Assembly (NCBI GenBank): GCA_028283605.1
Contig: JAPWKH010000003.1
Coordinates: forward strand, 48,112-112,111
Length of the DNA stretch: 64,000 bases
Direction: 5' to 3'
Origin: Arachidicoccus sp.
Lineage (GTDB): Bacteria > Bacteroidota > Bacteroidia > Chitinophagales > Chitinophagaceae
Shown: positions 1-9,232 of the stretch, in pieces
How positions within the stretch are numbered: the stretch's first letter is position 1
Layout: each line of letters opens with the position of its first letter
Translations under genes and position numbers: made by a program
The notes under the pieces: generated by a model
Database searches by the model: none
The model's input: the letters and a program-made list of their open reading frames with translations, nothing else
Told to the model about the DNA's origin: nothing

Positions 1-93
1 TGTTAAGAATCGTAATTAACAAGCACTTGCTATTTGTCTTTTTTTCACTATTTTCAAGGCTCGATTTTATTCATTCAGCAAAACCAATTGATT

Positions 94-717
94 ATGCAAA
101 GGCGTGAAGCATTAAGGAACTTTGCATTGCTGGCCGGTGGCGGACTGCTTTCAGGAACAACAATAAGTATCCTGAACAGTTGCAATCTATCTGCCCCGAA
201 AAGTAATGGACAACTGTTTTCAGATGAAGAACAAATGATTATTACAGAATTGGCCGATGTAATCATTCCTGCGACTTCCAGTCCGGGAGCGAAAGCGGCG
301 GGAGTAGGAGAATTCATTACAATGATGTTGAATGATTGTTATCCGGAAGATGTGCAAAAAGATTTTGCAGCAGGGCTTGAAGGTTTTTCCGCATCGGTAA
401 AAAAACAATATTCCAAAGATTTTCTTTCCCTTTCTTCTCAAGATAAAATTGCAGCCGTAACACAGTTAAGCAACAAAACAATAGCTGATCAAAAAGCCGG
501 CGATAAAGATCCGAATGCAAAAAAGAGCAAACACTTTTTCCCGATTGCGCGCGATCTTACCATACTCGGATATTTCACTTCCGAAATCGGTGCAACACAA
601 GCTATGGCTTATGTTGCTGTTCCTGGGCGTTATGACGGTTCTGCCGACATGAAACCCGGGCAAAAAGCATGGGCGCCTGATAGCGGCTGGGGAACAGATA
701 ATGCCTTAAAATCCTAA
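94..717 (+). CDS. Gluconate 2-dehydrogenase subunit 3 family protein (Tat-exported small subunit of a GMC dehydrogenase)
   Basis: A 207-residue protein. The chosen ATG gives an N-terminus with a twin arginine (residues 3-4), a hydrophobic run, and a lipobox-like LNSC ending at Cys30. This suggests Tat export and possibly lipid anchoring. The first in-frame upstream start would bury this signal behind 20 residues, so it was rejected. The mature part (from about residue 41, LFSDEEQMIITELADVIIP) matches the gluconate_2-dh3 family. Members are the small gamma-like subunits of periplasmic FAD dehydrogenases, including glucoside 3-dehydrogenases. The GMC catalytic subunit follows 47 bases downstream and has no signal of its own, so this protein probably carries it across the inner membrane. 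Family call is firm; the exact substrate is inferred. Confidence 0.85.
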   Translation: MQRREALRNFALLAGGGLLSGTTISILNSCNLSAPKSNGQLFSDEEQMIITELADVIIPATSSPGAKAAGVGEFITMMLNDCYPEDVQKDFAAGLEGFSASVKKQYSKDFLSLSSQDKIAAVTQLSNKTIADQKAGDKDPNAKKSKHFFPIARDLTILGYFTSEIGATQAMAYVAVPGRYDGSADMKPGQKAWAPDSGWGTDNALKS

Positions 718-764
718 GATTAACTGAAATCGATTTTGAACTAACTTGTATAATAAAATTTATT

Positions 765-2474
765 ATGAACTTAAATACGGAAGCAGATAAACAAAACACG
801 TATGATGCCATTGTGATTGGTTCAGGCATTAGCGGTGGCTGGGCAGCAAAAGAGCTTACAGAAAAAGGAATGAAAGTATTGATGCTTGAACGCGGGCAAA
901 ATATAGAACATATCAAAGATTATACAAAAGCAACACTTGCACCTTGGCAGTTGAAACATAGAAATAATCTTACAGAAGAGCAACGAAAAGCTCATCCTGT
1001 ACAATCGCGCGATTACCCTTATCAGGAAGCGAATGAAACGTGGTGGGTAAACGATATAGAATGTCCATATACAGAAATTAAGCCATTTGATTGGTTTCGT
1101 GGTTATCATGTAGGAGGTCGGTCGCTTATGTGGGGCAGACAGAGCTATCGTTTCAGCGATATAAATTTTGAAGATAATCTTAAAGATGGTCACGGTGTGG
1201 ACTGGCCTGTACGTTATAAAGAAGTTGCCCCCTGGTACGATTATGCAGAAACTTTTGCCGGTGTTAATGGCCAGGCAGAAAATTGGCCTACACTCCCGGA
1301 TGGTAAATTTCTGCCGCCAATGGAACTGAATTTTATAGAAAAAACGGTAAAGCAGCATGTGGAAGAGCACTATAAAAGAACGCGCATAATAACTATTGGC
1401 CGGTCTGCAAATCTTACACAAGACCATAACGGTCGCACGCAATGCCAATACCGTGACAGATGCAGCCGGGGCTGCCCTTTCGGTGCATATTTCAGCACGC
1501 AATCCGCAACATTGCCGGCGGCAGTAAAAACAGGTAATCTCACTTTACGTCCGTTCTCAATAGTCAATCATATTATTTACGACAAAGATTCAAAGAAAGC
1601 CACAGGCGTTTTCGTGATTGATGCAGAAACTAACAAAACAATGGAGTTTTATGCTAAAATAATTTTTGTAAATGCTTCAACTTTAGGTACAGCTTTCATT
1701 TTGCTCAATTCCACATCTCCCGAATTTCCAAATGGTTTGGGGAATAATGAAAGTGGCCGTGTAGGTCGAAATCTTATGGATCATCATTTTCGTTGCGGCG
1801 CACGCGGCGAGTCGGATGATTTTCAGGATAAATATGTTTATGGTCGCCGTCCCAATGGTGTGTATGTGCCACGTTATCAGAATATCGGCGGTGACAAGCG
1901 CGATTTTCTTCGGGGTTTTGGCTATCAGGGGGGTGGCGGACGCGGTAACATGGGCGGCCTTGAGAAAGTGGCAGAATATGCTTTCGGTGCTGATTTTAAA
2001 GAAGCTATAGGCACACCGGGAAAATGGAGCATGTCGCTTGGGGGATTCGGAGAAATGCTGCCCAATTTTGATAACCGTGTTTATATAGATAATTCTAAAA
2101 AAGATAAATGGGGACAACCTGTTTTGGCAGTCGATTGTACTTACGGCGATAATGAAGCAAAAATGCGTAAAGCCATGATGGATGATGCGGCGGAGATGCT
2201 TGAAATAGCAGGACTTAAAAACGTTTCGACTTTCGACGCCGGATGTACGCCCGGCATGGCTATTCACGAAATGGGCACGGCTTGTATGGGCAACGACCCA
2301 AAAACATCCGTGCTGAATAAATGGAACCAATTGCACGAAGTAAAAAATGTCTTCGTTACCGATGGTTCTTTTATGAACTCCACCGCTTGTCAGAATCCGT
2401 CATTGACTTATATGGCATTTACTGCAAGAGCCTGCGATTATGCGGTAAACGAATTGAAGAAACAAAATATTTAA
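765..2474 (+). CDS. GMC family FAD-dependent oxidoreductase (probable glycoside 3-dehydrogenase large subunit)
   Basis: A 569-residue flavoenzyme. The dinucleotide-binding motif GSGISGGWAAKEL lies at about residues 19-31, and the GMC C-terminal domain holds HEMGTACMG near residue 500 and a conserved CQNPSLT near residue 545, which bracket the usual catalytic His/Asn pair. A cysteine-rich CQYRDRCSRGCPFG in the middle is typical of gluconate/sorbitol dehydrogenase-like members that pass electrons on to a cytochrome. There is no signal peptide. With the small subunit just upstream it resembles the two-subunit glucoside 3-dehydrogenases, which oxidise the C3 hydroxyl of sugars in the periplasm (family knowledge). 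Its stop overlaps the start of the next gene by one base, so it is in an operon. Gluconate or another polyol remains possible as substrate. Confidence 0.88.
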   Translation: MNLNTEADKQNTYDAIVIGSGISGGWAAKELTEKGMKVLMLERGQNIEHIKDYTKATLAPWQLKHRNNLTEEQRKAHPVQSRDYPYQEANETWWVNDIECPYTEIKPFDWFRGYHVGGRSLMWGRQSYRFSDINFEDNLKDGHGVDWPVRYKEVAPWYDYAETFAGVNGQAENWPTLPDGKFLPPMELNFIEKTVKQHVEEHYKRTRIITIGRSANLTQDHNGRTQCQYRDRCSRGCPFGAYFSTQSATLPAAVKTGNLTLRPFSIVNHIIYDKDSKKATGVFVIDAETNKTMEFYAKIIFVNASTLGTAFILLNSTSPEFPNGLGNNESGRVGRNLMDHHFRCGARGESDDFQDKYVYGRRPNGVYVPRYQNIGGDKRDFLRGFGYQGGGGRGNMGGLEKVAEYAFGADFKEAIGTPGKWSMSLGGFGEMLPNFDNRVYIDNSKKDKWGQPVLAVDCTYGDNEAKMRKAMMDDAAEMLEIAGLKNVSTFDAGCTPGMAIHEMGTACMGNDPKTSVLNKWNQLHEVKNVFVTDGSFMNSTACQNPSLTYMAFTARACDYAVNELKKQNI

Positions 2475-3635
2475 TGACAACAAAGAAATTAAGAATGGGC
2501 ATGATTGGCGGCGGTAAAAATGCTTTTATCGGTGCTGTTCATCGTGCGGCGGCAAACATGGACGGATTGATTGAATTGGTCTGTGGCGCATTCAGCTCCA
2601 ATGCGAAAACCTCAATAGAATCGGGCATTTCACTCGGTTTACCCGAAAATAGAATTTATGCTTCTTTCGAAGAAATGATACAAAAAGAAAGTGCTTTGTC
2701 CGCCGATGAAAGAATGCAATTTGTTTCTATTGTAACGCCCAATCATGCACACTTTGCGCCAGCTATGCTGGCTTTGGAAAACGGCTTTCATGTAATGATC
2801 GGAAAAGCCTATGACCTTCTCCTTGGACGAAGCAAAAGAATTAAAAAAGAAAGTGGATGAAACAGGATTGTTGCTTGGCTTGGCACACACATATTCCGGC
2901 TATCCAATGGTAAAGCAGGCAAGGCAAATGGTCAAAGAAAATGTTTTTGGTAAAATAAGAAAAATTTACGTGGAATATCCGCAAGGCTGGTTAAGCGAAC
3001 TTTCCGAAAAAGAAAATAACAAACAAGCCGCCTGGCGAACCGACCCGACCAAAAGCGGAAAAGCAGGTGCAATGGGCGATATAGGCACACATGCCGCGCA
3101 TCTGGCAGAATATATTTCGGGATTAAAGATTACAAAAACCTGTGCGGATATCAATACGGTTGTGGAAGGTCGTGCGTTGGACGACGATGGAGCAGTATTA
3201 TTAAAATTCGACACCGGTGCAAGTGGTGTTTTAATTGCAACGCAGGTTGCAGCAGGAGAAGAAAATCCTTTAAGCATCCGCATTTACGGCGAAAAAGGCG
3301 GACTGGAATGGCATCAGCAAGAACCGAATACTTTATTGGTAAAATGGAAAGATGCGCCTGCTCAAACTTATCGAGCAGGTAATGGTTATTTGTCTGACGT
3401 TGCGAAGCACAACACGCGCACGCCGGGCGGGCATCCCGAAGGTTATATTGAAGCATTTGCCAACATCTACCGAAATTTTGCATTGACATTAAATTCAAAA
3501 ATTAATAACGAAATCCCAACACCTGAAATGCTTGATTTTCCAACAGTTGATGACGGTGTTCGCGGCATGGCATTCATTGATAATGTAATCGCTTCGGGTT
3601 TGTCCGAAAAGAAATGGTTTGATTTTATTGTTTAA
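2474..3635 (+). pseudogene. Gfo/Idh/MocA family oxidoreductase, interrupted by a one-base frameshift
   Basis: An NAD(P)-dependent sugar oxidoreductase of about 386 residues if one base is removed. The ATG overlaps the GMC stop by one base. The N-terminal half reads MGMIGGGKNAFIGAVHRAA (Rossmann motif) and runs to ENGFHVMI, where the family motif EKPMTF should follow. Instead an extra G at 2801-2802 throws the frame to GKAYDLL and an early stop, while the second frame resumes exactly with the missing PMTFSLDEAKEL and continues to 3635. The total length minus one base is divisible by three. The rest is intact, with the usual C-terminal domain (TYSGYPMVKQAR; GDIGTHAAHLAEYI). A sequencing error is more likely than gene decay. 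It probably oxidises or reduces a keto sugar in this locus. Confidence 0.85.
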
Positions 3636-3643
3636 TTTTTTTT

Positions 3644-4699
3644 ATGCAAACAATTAAAGGCCCCGCAATTTTTATATCACAATTCATCGGCAACGAAACG
3701 CCTTTCGACAGGTTGGACTGTATTTGTGAATGGGCGGCTTCATTGGGTTTTAAAGCAGTTCAGTTGCCAACGCTCGACAAGCGTTTTATTGATTTACAAC
3801 TTGCTGCCGAAAGTAAAATGTATGCCGATGAACTGAAAGGAAAAATTGCGGCACACGGTTTGGAAATATCCGAACTCTCTACGCATTTACAAGGGCAATT
3901 GGTTGCCGTGCATCCTGTTTATAATGATTTATTTGACGGATTCGCACCTAAAGAACTTCATAAAAATCCGAAAGCCCGCACCGAGTGGGCAATTCAGCAA
4001 TTGCATTATGCGGCAAAAGCTTCTCAGAATTTAGGATTAAATGCACACGTTACTTTCAGTGGAAGTTTGTTATGGCCTTTAATGTATCCCTGGCCGCAGC
4101 GTCCTGCCGGCATTGTGGATGAAGGATTCGGAGAATTGGCAAAACGCTGGCTACCGATATTAAATGCCTTTGATGAAAACGGTATTGACCTTTGTTACGA
4201 AATTCATCCCGGCGAAGATTTGCACGATGGCGTTACTTACGAAATGTTTTTGGAAAAAGTAAATAATCATCCGCGCGCGAATTTGTTGTATGACCCATCG
4301 CACTTCGTCATTCAATGTCTGGATTATTTGCAGTTCATCGATTTTTATCATGAAAAAGTAAAGATGTTTCATGTAAAAGATGCCGAGTTTAATCCGACAG
4401 GAAAACAAGGCGTTTACGGCGGATTTCAAAGCTGGATTAATCGTGCGGGACGTTTCCGTTCGCTCGGCGACGGACAGGTCGATTTTAAAAGCATCTTCAG
4501 CAAGTTCACACAATATGATTATAAAGGTTGGGCAGTTTTGGAATGGGAAGATTCTTTAAAAGATGCACAGCAAGGCGCGAAAGAAGGCGCGGAATTTATT
4601 GCGCAGCACATTATCAAAACAACGGAAAAAGCATTTGACGATTTTGCGGCTTCGGGTGTGAGCGAAAAATTCAACAGGGAATTTTTGGGATTGGAATAA
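3644..4699 (+). CDS. Sugar phosphate isomerase/epimerase (xylose-isomerase-like TIM barrel)
   Basis: A 351-residue cytoplasmic protein with the AP-endonuclease-2/xylose-isomerase fold. The four expected metal ligands can be seen in order: Glu in CYEIHPGED, Asp in LLYDPSHF, His in MFHVKDAE and Glu in AVLEWED. It starts 8 bases after the preceding oxidoreductase and is surely co-transcribed. The pairing of a Gfo/Idh enzyme with this type of TIM barrel is common in inositol, keto-sugar and C-glycoside catabolism. There the barrel isomerises, dehydrates or cleaves a keto sugar made by the dehydrogenase (established for several families). Which of these it does here cannot be read from sequence. 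Confidence 0.85.
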   Translation: MQTIKGPAIFISQFIGNETPFDRLDCICEWAASLGFKAVQLPTLDKRFIDLQLAAESKMYADELKGKIAAHGLEISELSTHLQGQLVAVHPVYNDLFDGFAPKELHKNPKARTEWAIQQLHYAAKASQNLGLNAHVTFSGSLLWPLMYPWPQRPAGIVDEGFGELAKRWLPILNAFDENGIDLCYEIHPGEDLHDGVTYEMFLEKVNNHPRANLLYDPSHFVIQCLDYLQFIDFYHEKVKMFHVKDAEFNPTGKQGVYGGFQSWINRAGRFRSLGDGQVDFKSIFSKFTQYDYKGWAVLEWEDSLKDAQQGAKEGAEFIAQHIIKTTEKAFDDFAASGVSEKFNREFLGLE

Positions 4700-4727
4700 T
4701 TCATTTTTCAACTATAAAAATTTTTCT

Positions 4728-6179
4728 ATGTCAGAAAAAAACAATGTATCGCGCAGAAATTTTATTCGCAATACAGGGATAACTGCTTCAGGTTTCTGGA
4801 TTGTACCGCGCCACGTTTTGGGCGGTAAAGGTTTCATTGCACCGAGCGATAAGTTGCGTGTTGCTAGTGTTGGAGTTGGCGGCAAAGGCGAATCGGATGT
4901 GGCTATGTTTGCAAGGAGCGGCAAAGCAGATATTGTTTTTCTTTGCGATGTGGATGACCGCAGCGCTGCCAATTCTGTCAAGGCATTTCCGCAGGCAAAA
5001 TATTATAAAGACTGGCGCGAATTATTCGAAAAAGAATCCAAAAACTTTGATGCTGTTTCGGTTTCCACGCCCGACCATAATCATGCAATTATTGCACTAA
5101 ACGCCATGCAGCTTGGCAAGCATGTGTATGTGCAAAAACCATTGACGCATGATTTGTTTGAAGCCAGAACATTGACGCACGCGGCACAAAAATATAAAGT
5201 AATTACACAAATGGGCAATCAGGGCTCATCCAATGATGGTCCGCGTAAAATGCGCGAATGGTACGAAGCAGGATTAATCGGCGACGTGCATACCGTTTAC
5301 GCATGGACAAATCGCCCTGTTTGGCCTCAGGGAATTCCTTGGTCTACCGAAAAGCCGCCAGTGCCGAAAGAATTGAATTGGGATTTATGGCTCGGAACTG
5401 CACCCTACAAAGATTATGTAGATAAACTTGTTCCTTTCAACTGGCGTGGTTGGTGGGATTACGGTACAGGCGCGTTGGGTGATATGGGTTGTCATTTAGT
5501 AGAAGCGCCGTTTACTGTGTTGGGTTTGCAATATGCAAGCGAAGTAGAATGTAGCGTAGGATCGGTGTATGTAGATGAATTTCAGCGCGGATATTTCCCT
5601 GAAAGTTGCCCGCCTTCGAGTCATGTAACCTTGAAATTCCCGAAAACGGGAAGAATGAAAAACGATGTGATTCTTCATTGGATGGACGGCGGCATTCAGC
5701 CTGAAAGACCCGAAGAATTAGGCGCAGGCGAAATGTTCGGCGATGGCGGAAACGGAACATTATTCATCGGCACAAGAGGTAAACTGATGAGCAGTACATA
5801 CAGCGACAATCCGCGTTTGCTGCCGTTGAGCAAAAATTCAAATATTCATGTTCCTGAAAAATACAAGCGTGTTCCGGGACAAGCCGATGGGCATTATGCG
5901 CAATGGGTGGAAGCTGCAATTGCAGGTTACGGAAATATGGAAACGAGTTCTTCGTTCGACAAAGCAGGTCCATTGACTGAAGCATTATTAATGGCAAACC
6001 TTGCAATTCGCGGATTTGATGTGCAACGCACAGTCGATGGCAAAGCTACTTTTCCTGCACGTTATGTGAAACTTCTTTGGGATAATGAAGCAATGAAAGT
6101 TACAAATATTGACGATGTAAATCAGTTTGTAAAACGCACATATCGGGAGGGTTGGGGAAGTTTAGGAGGTAACCGATAG
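4728..6179 (+). CDS. Tat-exported Gfo/Idh/MocA family oxidoreductase
   Basis: A 483-residue protein opening with a twin-arginine signal (SRRNFIRNTGITASGF, Arg9-Arg10), so it should act outside the inner membrane with its cofactor already bound. The Rossmann domain follows (LRVASVGVGGKGESDVA), then the nucleotide/substrate motif HVYVQKPLTHD around residue 136, in which Gln replaces the usual Glu of EKP. The C-terminal domain is long and Trp-rich, as in the roughly 480-residue Bacteroidota/Planctomycetes subfamily that includes GH109-like enzymes. Some relatives keep NAD tightly bound and act on glycosides by transient oxidation. It follows the TIM-barrel isomerase by 28 bases. The exact reaction is not known; a 3-keto-glycoside step fits the neighbours. 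Confidence 0.85.
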   Translation: MSEKNNVSRRNFIRNTGITASGFWIVPRHVLGGKGFIAPSDKLRVASVGVGGKGESDVAMFARSGKADIVFLCDVDDRSAANSVKAFPQAKYYKDWRELFEKESKNFDAVSVSTPDHNHAIIALNAMQLGKHVYVQKPLTHDLFEARTLTHAAQKYKVITQMGNQGSSNDGPRKMREWYEAGLIGDVHTVYAWTNRPVWPQGIPWSTEKPPVPKELNWDLWLGTAPYKDYVDKLVPFNWRGWWDYGTGALGDMGCHLVEAPFTVLGLQYASEVECSVGSVYVDEFQRGYFPESCPPSSHVTLKFPKTGRMKNDVILHWMDGGIQPERPEELGAGEMFGDGGNGTLFIGTRGKLMSSTYSDNPRLLPLSKNSNIHVPEKYKRVPGQADGHYAQWVEAAIAGYGNMETSSSFDKAGPLTEALLMANLAIRGFDVQRTVDGKATFPARYVKLLWDNEAMKVTNIDDVNQFVKRTYREGWGSLGGNR

Positions 6180-6273
6180 CTTAAAGGAATTGCGTCGGGC
6201 AAACAATCTTGATTTGTTCAAATTAGTTTAGTTATAGATTTAAATACAATGTGGAATTAAGGAATTTTCAAAA

Positions 6274-6294
6274 TTCAGATTCGGGCTATCTGAA
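6274..6294 (+). terminator. Short hairpin in the gap after the Tat oxidoreductase
   Basis: TTCAGAT and ATCTGAA pair perfectly (7 bp) around a 7-base loop in the 181-base gap before the DUF1080 gene. The downstream T-run (TTGTTTTAGG) is weak, so this could be an attenuating hairpin as easily as a terminator. Confidence 0.25.
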
Positions 6295-6360
6295 CTTGTT
6301 TTAGGAATTTTAAATTACAGAAGTTCTGCACGAAGATTATAAAAAAATAAACTGATTAAA

Positions 6361-7071
6361 ATGAAATCATTTCTTTCTGTCGCAATAATCGCGGCTATTG
6401 CTTTATTAAGCTGGAAGAGCGCATCGCTGCATTACAGTAAAAAGATGAAAGCCAAAGGTTGGACGAAACTTTTTGACGGAAAAACGAAAAGTGGCTGGCA
6501 TACTTACAGCAAGCAAGATGCAGGCACAGCTTGGGATGTAGAAGACGGTGCGTTGCATTTGAATCCGCAAACAAAAGACGGTCGAGGCGATTTGATTACT
6601 GATAAAGAGTACACCAATTTCGATTTAAAATTGGAATGGAAAATCTCACCAGAAGGTAACAGCGGCGTTATTTTCTTAGTACATGAAGACCCTGCAAAGT
6701 ATTCGCAAACATACAGCACAGGATTAGAAATGCAAGTATTGGACAATGTCAAAGCAGATGATAATAAAAAGGAAAATCATCTGGCGGGTTCGTTGTATGA
6801 CTTGATTGGAACGGCGGCTGATTCAAAACCAGGACCGGTCGGCGAATGGAACAAAGCGGAAATTATTCTGAACAACCGGAATCTTAAATTGATATTGAAC
6901 AAAACAACAGTTGTTTCTACAACGCTATGGAATGATGACTGGAACAAATTGATTGCAGGAAGCAAATTCAACGGCTGGGCTGACTTTGCAACTTTCAAAA
7001 CAGGACACATTGCGCTGCAAGACCACGGGCATGAAGTGTGGTACAGAAATATTGAAATTAAAGAATTATAG
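6361..7071 (+). CDS. DUF1080 / 3-keto-disaccharide hydrolase domain protein (first copy)
   Basis: A 236-residue protein with an N-terminal hydrophobic segment (residues 4-20, FLSVAIIAAIALLSWKS) that should act as a signal or membrane anchor. The rest is one DUF1080 domain of concanavalin-like fold, starting WTKLFDGKTKSGWHTY and containing EWKISPEGNSGVIF and TGLEMQVLDN, the conserved substrate-site strands of the family. Characterised members cleave 3-keto-glycosides such as 3-keto-trehalose by elimination and hydration in the periplasm (established knowledge). It lies between a sugar oxidoreductase and a sugar-type importer. A second DUF1080 gene closes the locus at 10154-10912. Confidence 0.88.
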   Translation: MKSFLSVAIIAAIALLSWKSASLHYSKKMKAKGWTKLFDGKTKSGWHTYSKQDAGTAWDVEDGALHLNPQTKDGRGDLITDKEYTNFDLKLEWKISPEGNSGVIFLVHEDPAKYSQTYSTGLEMQVLDNVKADDNKKENHLAGSLYDLIGTAADSKPGPVGEWNKAEIILNNRNLKLILNKTTVVSTTLWNDDWNKLIAGSKFNGWADFATFKTGHIALQDHGHEVWYRNIEIKEL

Positions 7072-7098
7072 ATTTTTTCAGTTTAAAAATTATTCATA

Positions 7099-8346
7099 AT
7101 GAACGCTGCCATCCGTTTTAAATTATCCGTCATGATGTTCCTCGAATTTTTTGTTTGGGGCGCATGGTTTGTAACGTTGGGGACATTCTTGGGAAATAAT
7201 CTTCATGCAAACAATTTGCAAATAGGTTCAGCGTTTTCCACGCAATCTTTCGGTGCAATCATCGCGCCGTTTATCATCGGATTGATTGCTGACAGATATT
7301 TTAATGCCGAAAAAATATTGGGCATTCTGCATTTGTCAGGCGTAGTGTTGATGTATCAAATGTACTGTTCATCAGATTTTACGGCGTTTTATCCTTATGT
7401 GTTTATCTACATGATTGTCTATATGCCTACGCTCGCTTTAGTCAATTCAGTTGCGTTCAATCAAATGAAAAACCCCGAAAAAGAATTTGGTTTCATACGC
7501 GCATTTGGTACGCTTGGCTGGATTGTTGCAGGCTTATTAATCAGCTATGCGTTTCATTGGGATTCGGAAGCAAGTTTGAAAGAAGGATTGTTGAAAAATA
7601 CTTTCTTAATGACTTCTATTGCATCATTGGTTTTAGGATTGTTTAGTTTTTTATTGCCGAAAACACCGCCGAAAATCAATAAGGAAGAAAAGGTAAAATT
7701 GAGTTCTGTCTTAGGTTTGGATGCGTTGAAATTATTGAAAGATAAAAACTATATCATCTTTTTTTTAGCTTCGGTATTGATATGCGTTCCTCTTGCATTT
7801 TACTACCAATATGCCAATCCGTTCTTGGTGGAAACAGGCTTGAACAATGCCACAGGAAAAATGACTTTCGGGCAAATGTCCGAGTTGCTTTTCATGTTAC
7901 TTTTGCCTGTATTTTTTTCCAAATTCGGATTAAAAAAAACATTGGCTTTGGCAATGCTTTGTTGGGTGTTGCGTTATTTATTATTTGCACACGGCAATGC
8001 GAATGAATTTTCTTTCATGCTCATCATCGGCATTGCGTTGCATGGATTATGTTACGATTTCTTCTTTGTTACAGGACAAATTTATACCGATAACAAAGCG
8101 GGCGAAAAATACAAAAGCGCCGCGCAAGGCTTGATAACACTTGCAACTTACGGCGTTGGAATGTTGGTGGGGTTTTATATTGCGGGATTAATTAAAGACG
8201 CTTGCACTATAAACAACGTTACCGATTGGAAACGAGTATGGACAATTCCTGCCGTGATTGCGGCTGCGGTTTTAGTATTGTTTTTAATTTTTTTCAGAGA
8301 GAGAAAAAATATTTCATCCGGCGAAATTCCAACTTATGCAGAATAG
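7099..8346 (+). CDS. MFS transporter, nucleoside:H+ symporter (NupG/XapB) family
   Basis: A 415-residue polytopic membrane protein with about 12 predicted helices. It opens with KLSVMMFLEFFVWGAWFVTLG, the hallmark N-terminus of the Nuc_H_symport family, and contains the first-half loop GLIADRYFNAEKIL and a C-terminal Arg/Lys tail. Family members import nucleosides or, in Bacteroidota sugar loci, probably mono- and keto-sugars. It starts 27 bases after the DUF1080 gene and overlaps the next gene by 11 bases, so it is translationally coupled. In this context it is a good candidate for bringing the cleaved keto sugar or aglycone into the cytoplasm (inference). Confidence 0.88.
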   Translation: MNAAIRFKLSVMMFLEFFVWGAWFVTLGTFLGNNLHANNLQIGSAFSTQSFGAIIAPFIIGLIADRYFNAEKILGILHLSGVVLMYQMYCSSDFTAFYPYVFIYMIVYMPTLALVNSVAFNQMKNPEKEFGFIRAFGTLGWIVAGLLISYAFHWDSEASLKEGLLKNTFLMTSIASLVLGLFSFLLPKTPPKINKEEKVKLSSVLGLDALKLLKDKNYIIFFLASVLICVPLAFYYQYANPFLVETGLNNATGKMTFGQMSELLFMLLLPVFFSKFGLKKTLALAMLCWVLRYLLFAHGNANEFSFMLIIGIALHGLCYDFFFVTGQIYTDNKAGEKYKSAAQGLITLATYGVGMLVGFYIAGLIKDACTINNVTDWKRVWTIPAVIAAAVLVLFLIFFRERKNISSGEIPTYAE

Positions 8347-9220
8347 AAGAACCATGATAAAAAATACGGTAGCAAGCGCGGCAGCAATAGGCGCATCGGC
8401 ATTGCTGCCCGCATTTTCAAAAAAATTATCCGAAGAAAAGAAATTGTTTTCAACATTGAAAGGCAATATCAATCATTCCGTTTGCGGCTGGTGTTACAAA
8501 GGAATTTCGCTGGACGAACTTTGCAAATTTTCCAAAAGCATAGGTATCAAAGGCATTGATTTATGCGGACCGAAAGACTGGGAAACGCTAAAAAAATATG
8601 GCTTGGATTCGCCCATGTGCAACGGCGCGGAATTAGGATTGTACAACGGCTTTAACGATAAAAAATTTCATGCGAAACTCGTTCAACAATATTCCGACAT
8701 GATTCCTTTGGTGGCAAAGAACGGCTATACAAATCTCATTTGTTTCAGCGGCGCGCGGCGCGGTATCAGTGATGAAGAAGGTTGGAAAAACTGTGTGGAA
8801 GGGTTAAAACAATTATTGCCATTGGCGGAAAAACACAAAGTGGTTTTGGTAATGGAATTGCTCAACAGCAAAATCGACCACAAAGATTATCAGTGCGACC
8901 ACACGGCTTGGGGCGTGGAGCTGTGCAAGCGTTTGGGTTCTGAAAATTTTAAGTTGCTGTACGACATCTATCACATGCAGATTGATGAAGGCGATGTTAT
9001 CCGCACCATTACCGATAATCATGAATATATTGCGCATTATCACACGGGCGGCGTTCCGGGACGCAATGAAATTGACGATACGCAGGAGCTGTATTATCCT
9101 GCAATTATGCGCGCGATTGCAGCGACAGGTTTTAAAGGTTATGTGGCGCAGGAATTTGTGCCAAAGAATCCCAATAAATTGACTTCGCTAAGAAGGGCTA
9201 TTGAAATTTGTGATATATAA
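8336..9220 (+). CDS. TIM-barrel protein, hydroxypyruvate-isomerase-like, with an export signal
   Basis: A 294-residue protein. The N-terminus (RRTMIKNTVASAAAIGASAL) is a Tat-like or Sec signal, so the barrel is probably periplasmic. The metal-site residues of hydroxypyruvate isomerase-like TIM barrels are present: Glu in VLVMELLNSK, Asp in LLYDIYHMQ, His in AHYHTGGVPGRNEID and Glu in VAQEFVP. It overlaps the transporter gene by 11 bases and is followed by another exported barrel 12 bases on. Family members isomerise hydroxypyruvate, tagatose-type keto sugars or related compounds. An exported one in a 3-keto-sugar locus is more likely to act on a keto-glycoside (inference). Confidence 0.83.
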   Translation: MQNRRTMIKNTVASAAAIGASALLPAFSKKLSEEKKLFSTLKGNINHSVCGWCYKGISLDELCKFSKSIGIKGIDLCGPKDWETLKKYGLDSPMCNGAELGLYNGFNDKKFHAKLVQQYSDMIPLVAKNGYTNLICFSGARRGISDEEGWKNCVEGLKQLLPLAEKHKVVLVMELLNSKIDHKDYQCDHTAWGVELCKRLGSENFKLLYDIYHMQIDEGDVIRTITDNHEYIAHYHTGGVPGRNEIDDTQELYYPAIMRAIAATGFKGYVAQEFVPKNPNKLTSLRRAIEICDI

Positions 9221-9232
9221 AAATTGAAAATT

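Noticed and set aside
822..1502. Reverse open frame opposite the GMC oxidoreductase gene
   Set aside because: Composition and position are those of an antisense shadow; no motif or start signal.
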